DNA of 5,049 bases from Pseudomonadota bacterium (lineage in GTDB: Bacteria > Pseudomonadota > Alphaproteobacteria > Rhizobiales > Xanthobacteraceae). Location of the stretch: positions 1 to 5,049 of the forward strand of contig JAEXXW010000544.1 in NCBI GenBank assembly GCA_023405565.1, given 5' to 3'. A model generated the notes under the pieces. It did no database searches, had not been told where the DNA came from, and saw only the letters and a list, made by a program, of their open reading frames with translations. The position numbers and the translations under genes are program-made. Positions within the stretch are counted from its first letter, which is position 1. Every line of letters starts with the position of its first letter. This document shows positions 4,717 to 5,049 of this stretch, one piece after another.

Positions 4717-5049
4717 GCCGGCCTGTTCTCGCGTTTTGCCGCCGGGCGGGTTGTATATAAGGCCGCGCATCTCGCGCGCCTATGCCGGCCGTTGTCTTGC
4801 GTGGGCGCGATGATATTCGCAAGTTTTTCGGCCGGCTGCAGCACCAGTTACCAGCTCGGGGCGATGTTCGGGAAGGACGAGGACAAGTCCATGCAGACGG
4901 GCTCGGTCCCAACTCCGGTCACGATACGGAGCACGGAGGAACGGGGGGCACAGATGCCACCGGCGTCGGACCTGGCTTATGCCAAGACGGCTGCGGCCGA
5001 AGTCCTGAGCCGTGGGGTCAAGGACGCGAGCCAGTCCTGGGAAAACCCT
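4714..5049 (+). CDS. RT0821/Lpp0805-type surface lipoprotein, partial (runs off right edge)
   Basis: The visible 112 codons show a signal region with arginines and a lysine (residues 7-25), a hydrophobic core at about 27-40 and a lipobox-like SAGC with Cys42 as the predicted lipidated residue. Serine at the -3 position is weaker than the usual Leu/Val/Ile. After it come [16 protein letters not shown], a proline/threonine-rich linker, and [16 protein letters not shown] leading into the window-ending SWENP. I recall this arrangement from rhizobial RT0821/Lpp0805 family surface proteins, which relate to the 17-kDa surface antigen group. It is probably an outer membrane lipoprotein of unknown role. 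The GTG start makes a long, 41-residue leader; if ATG 4810 is used the leader would be nine residues, too short to export. It is divergent from pdxH. The family call is from memory, and the C-terminal domain is missing. Confidence 0.7.
   Translation, partial: MAGLFSRFAAGRVVYKAAHLARLCRPLSCVGAMIFASFSAGCSTSYQLGAMFGKDEDKSMQTGSVPTPVTIRSTEERGAQMPPASDLAYAKTAAAEVLSRGVKDASQSWENP

Noticed and set aside
4699..4770. 24-residue N-terminal extension of PdxH from an ATG at 4770
   Set aside because: The extension is not family-like, has only a weak ribosome binding site and would overlap the divergent lipoprotein gene.
4496..4813. 105-codon plus-strand frame across the pdxH 5' end
   Set aside because: It is a shadow of pdxH in another frame, serine/arginine-rich and without motifs.

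Overview
The window looks like a chromosomal segment of an alphaproteobacterium, most likely a member of the Hyphomicrobiales near Bradyrhizobium, Rhodopseudomonas or Afipia. This rests on the GC-rich third codon positions in the confident genes, on the style of the PdxH protein (C-terminus ending TRLYP), on the pdxH-SDR pair, and on the RT0821/Lpp0805-type lipoprotein gene beside it. The organism call comes from remembered family resemblance, not from a search.

Layout, left to right. Bases 1-368 hold no confident gene. One frame stays open from the left edge to 207 but has un-gene-like codon use, and the same stretch folds on paper into a multi-branched set of hairpins (about 133-226). A small gene for a 54-residue protein follows (369-533, strong Shine-Dalgarno, hairpin just upstream). 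Then comes corA, a CorA-type Mg2+/divalent cation channel (654-1643), preceded by two inverted repeats, the second of which buries the corA Shine-Dalgarno. Its 3' end overlaps that of a convergent AraC-type regulator (1621-2442, minus) by 23 bp. The regulator is divergent from a PPOX-type FMN flavoprotein (2554-3183, plus). The 111-bp gap between them carries three copies of a heptamer, TATCGAA/TTCGATA, that look like operator sites. The flavoprotein gene converges on an SDR oxidoreductase (3211-3966, minus) across a short inverted repeat that includes both stop codons. Upstream of the SDR gene and on the same strand lies pdxH (4009-4698, minus), probably its operon partner. A lipoprotein gene of the RT0821/Lpp0805 surface protein type diverges from pdxH and runs off the right edge.

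Functional reading: pdxH supplies pyridoxal 5'-phosphate, and the SDR gene is probably co-transcribed with it. The AraC regulator and the flavoprotein look like a regulator-target pair whose substrate cannot be read from sequence. CorA is a stand-alone transporter. I see no phage genes, insertion sequences, CRISPR arrays, tRNA or rRNA genes. No clearly new multi-gene system is present. The most unusual signals are non-coding: the folded 5' region, the corA leader hairpin and the heptamer array.
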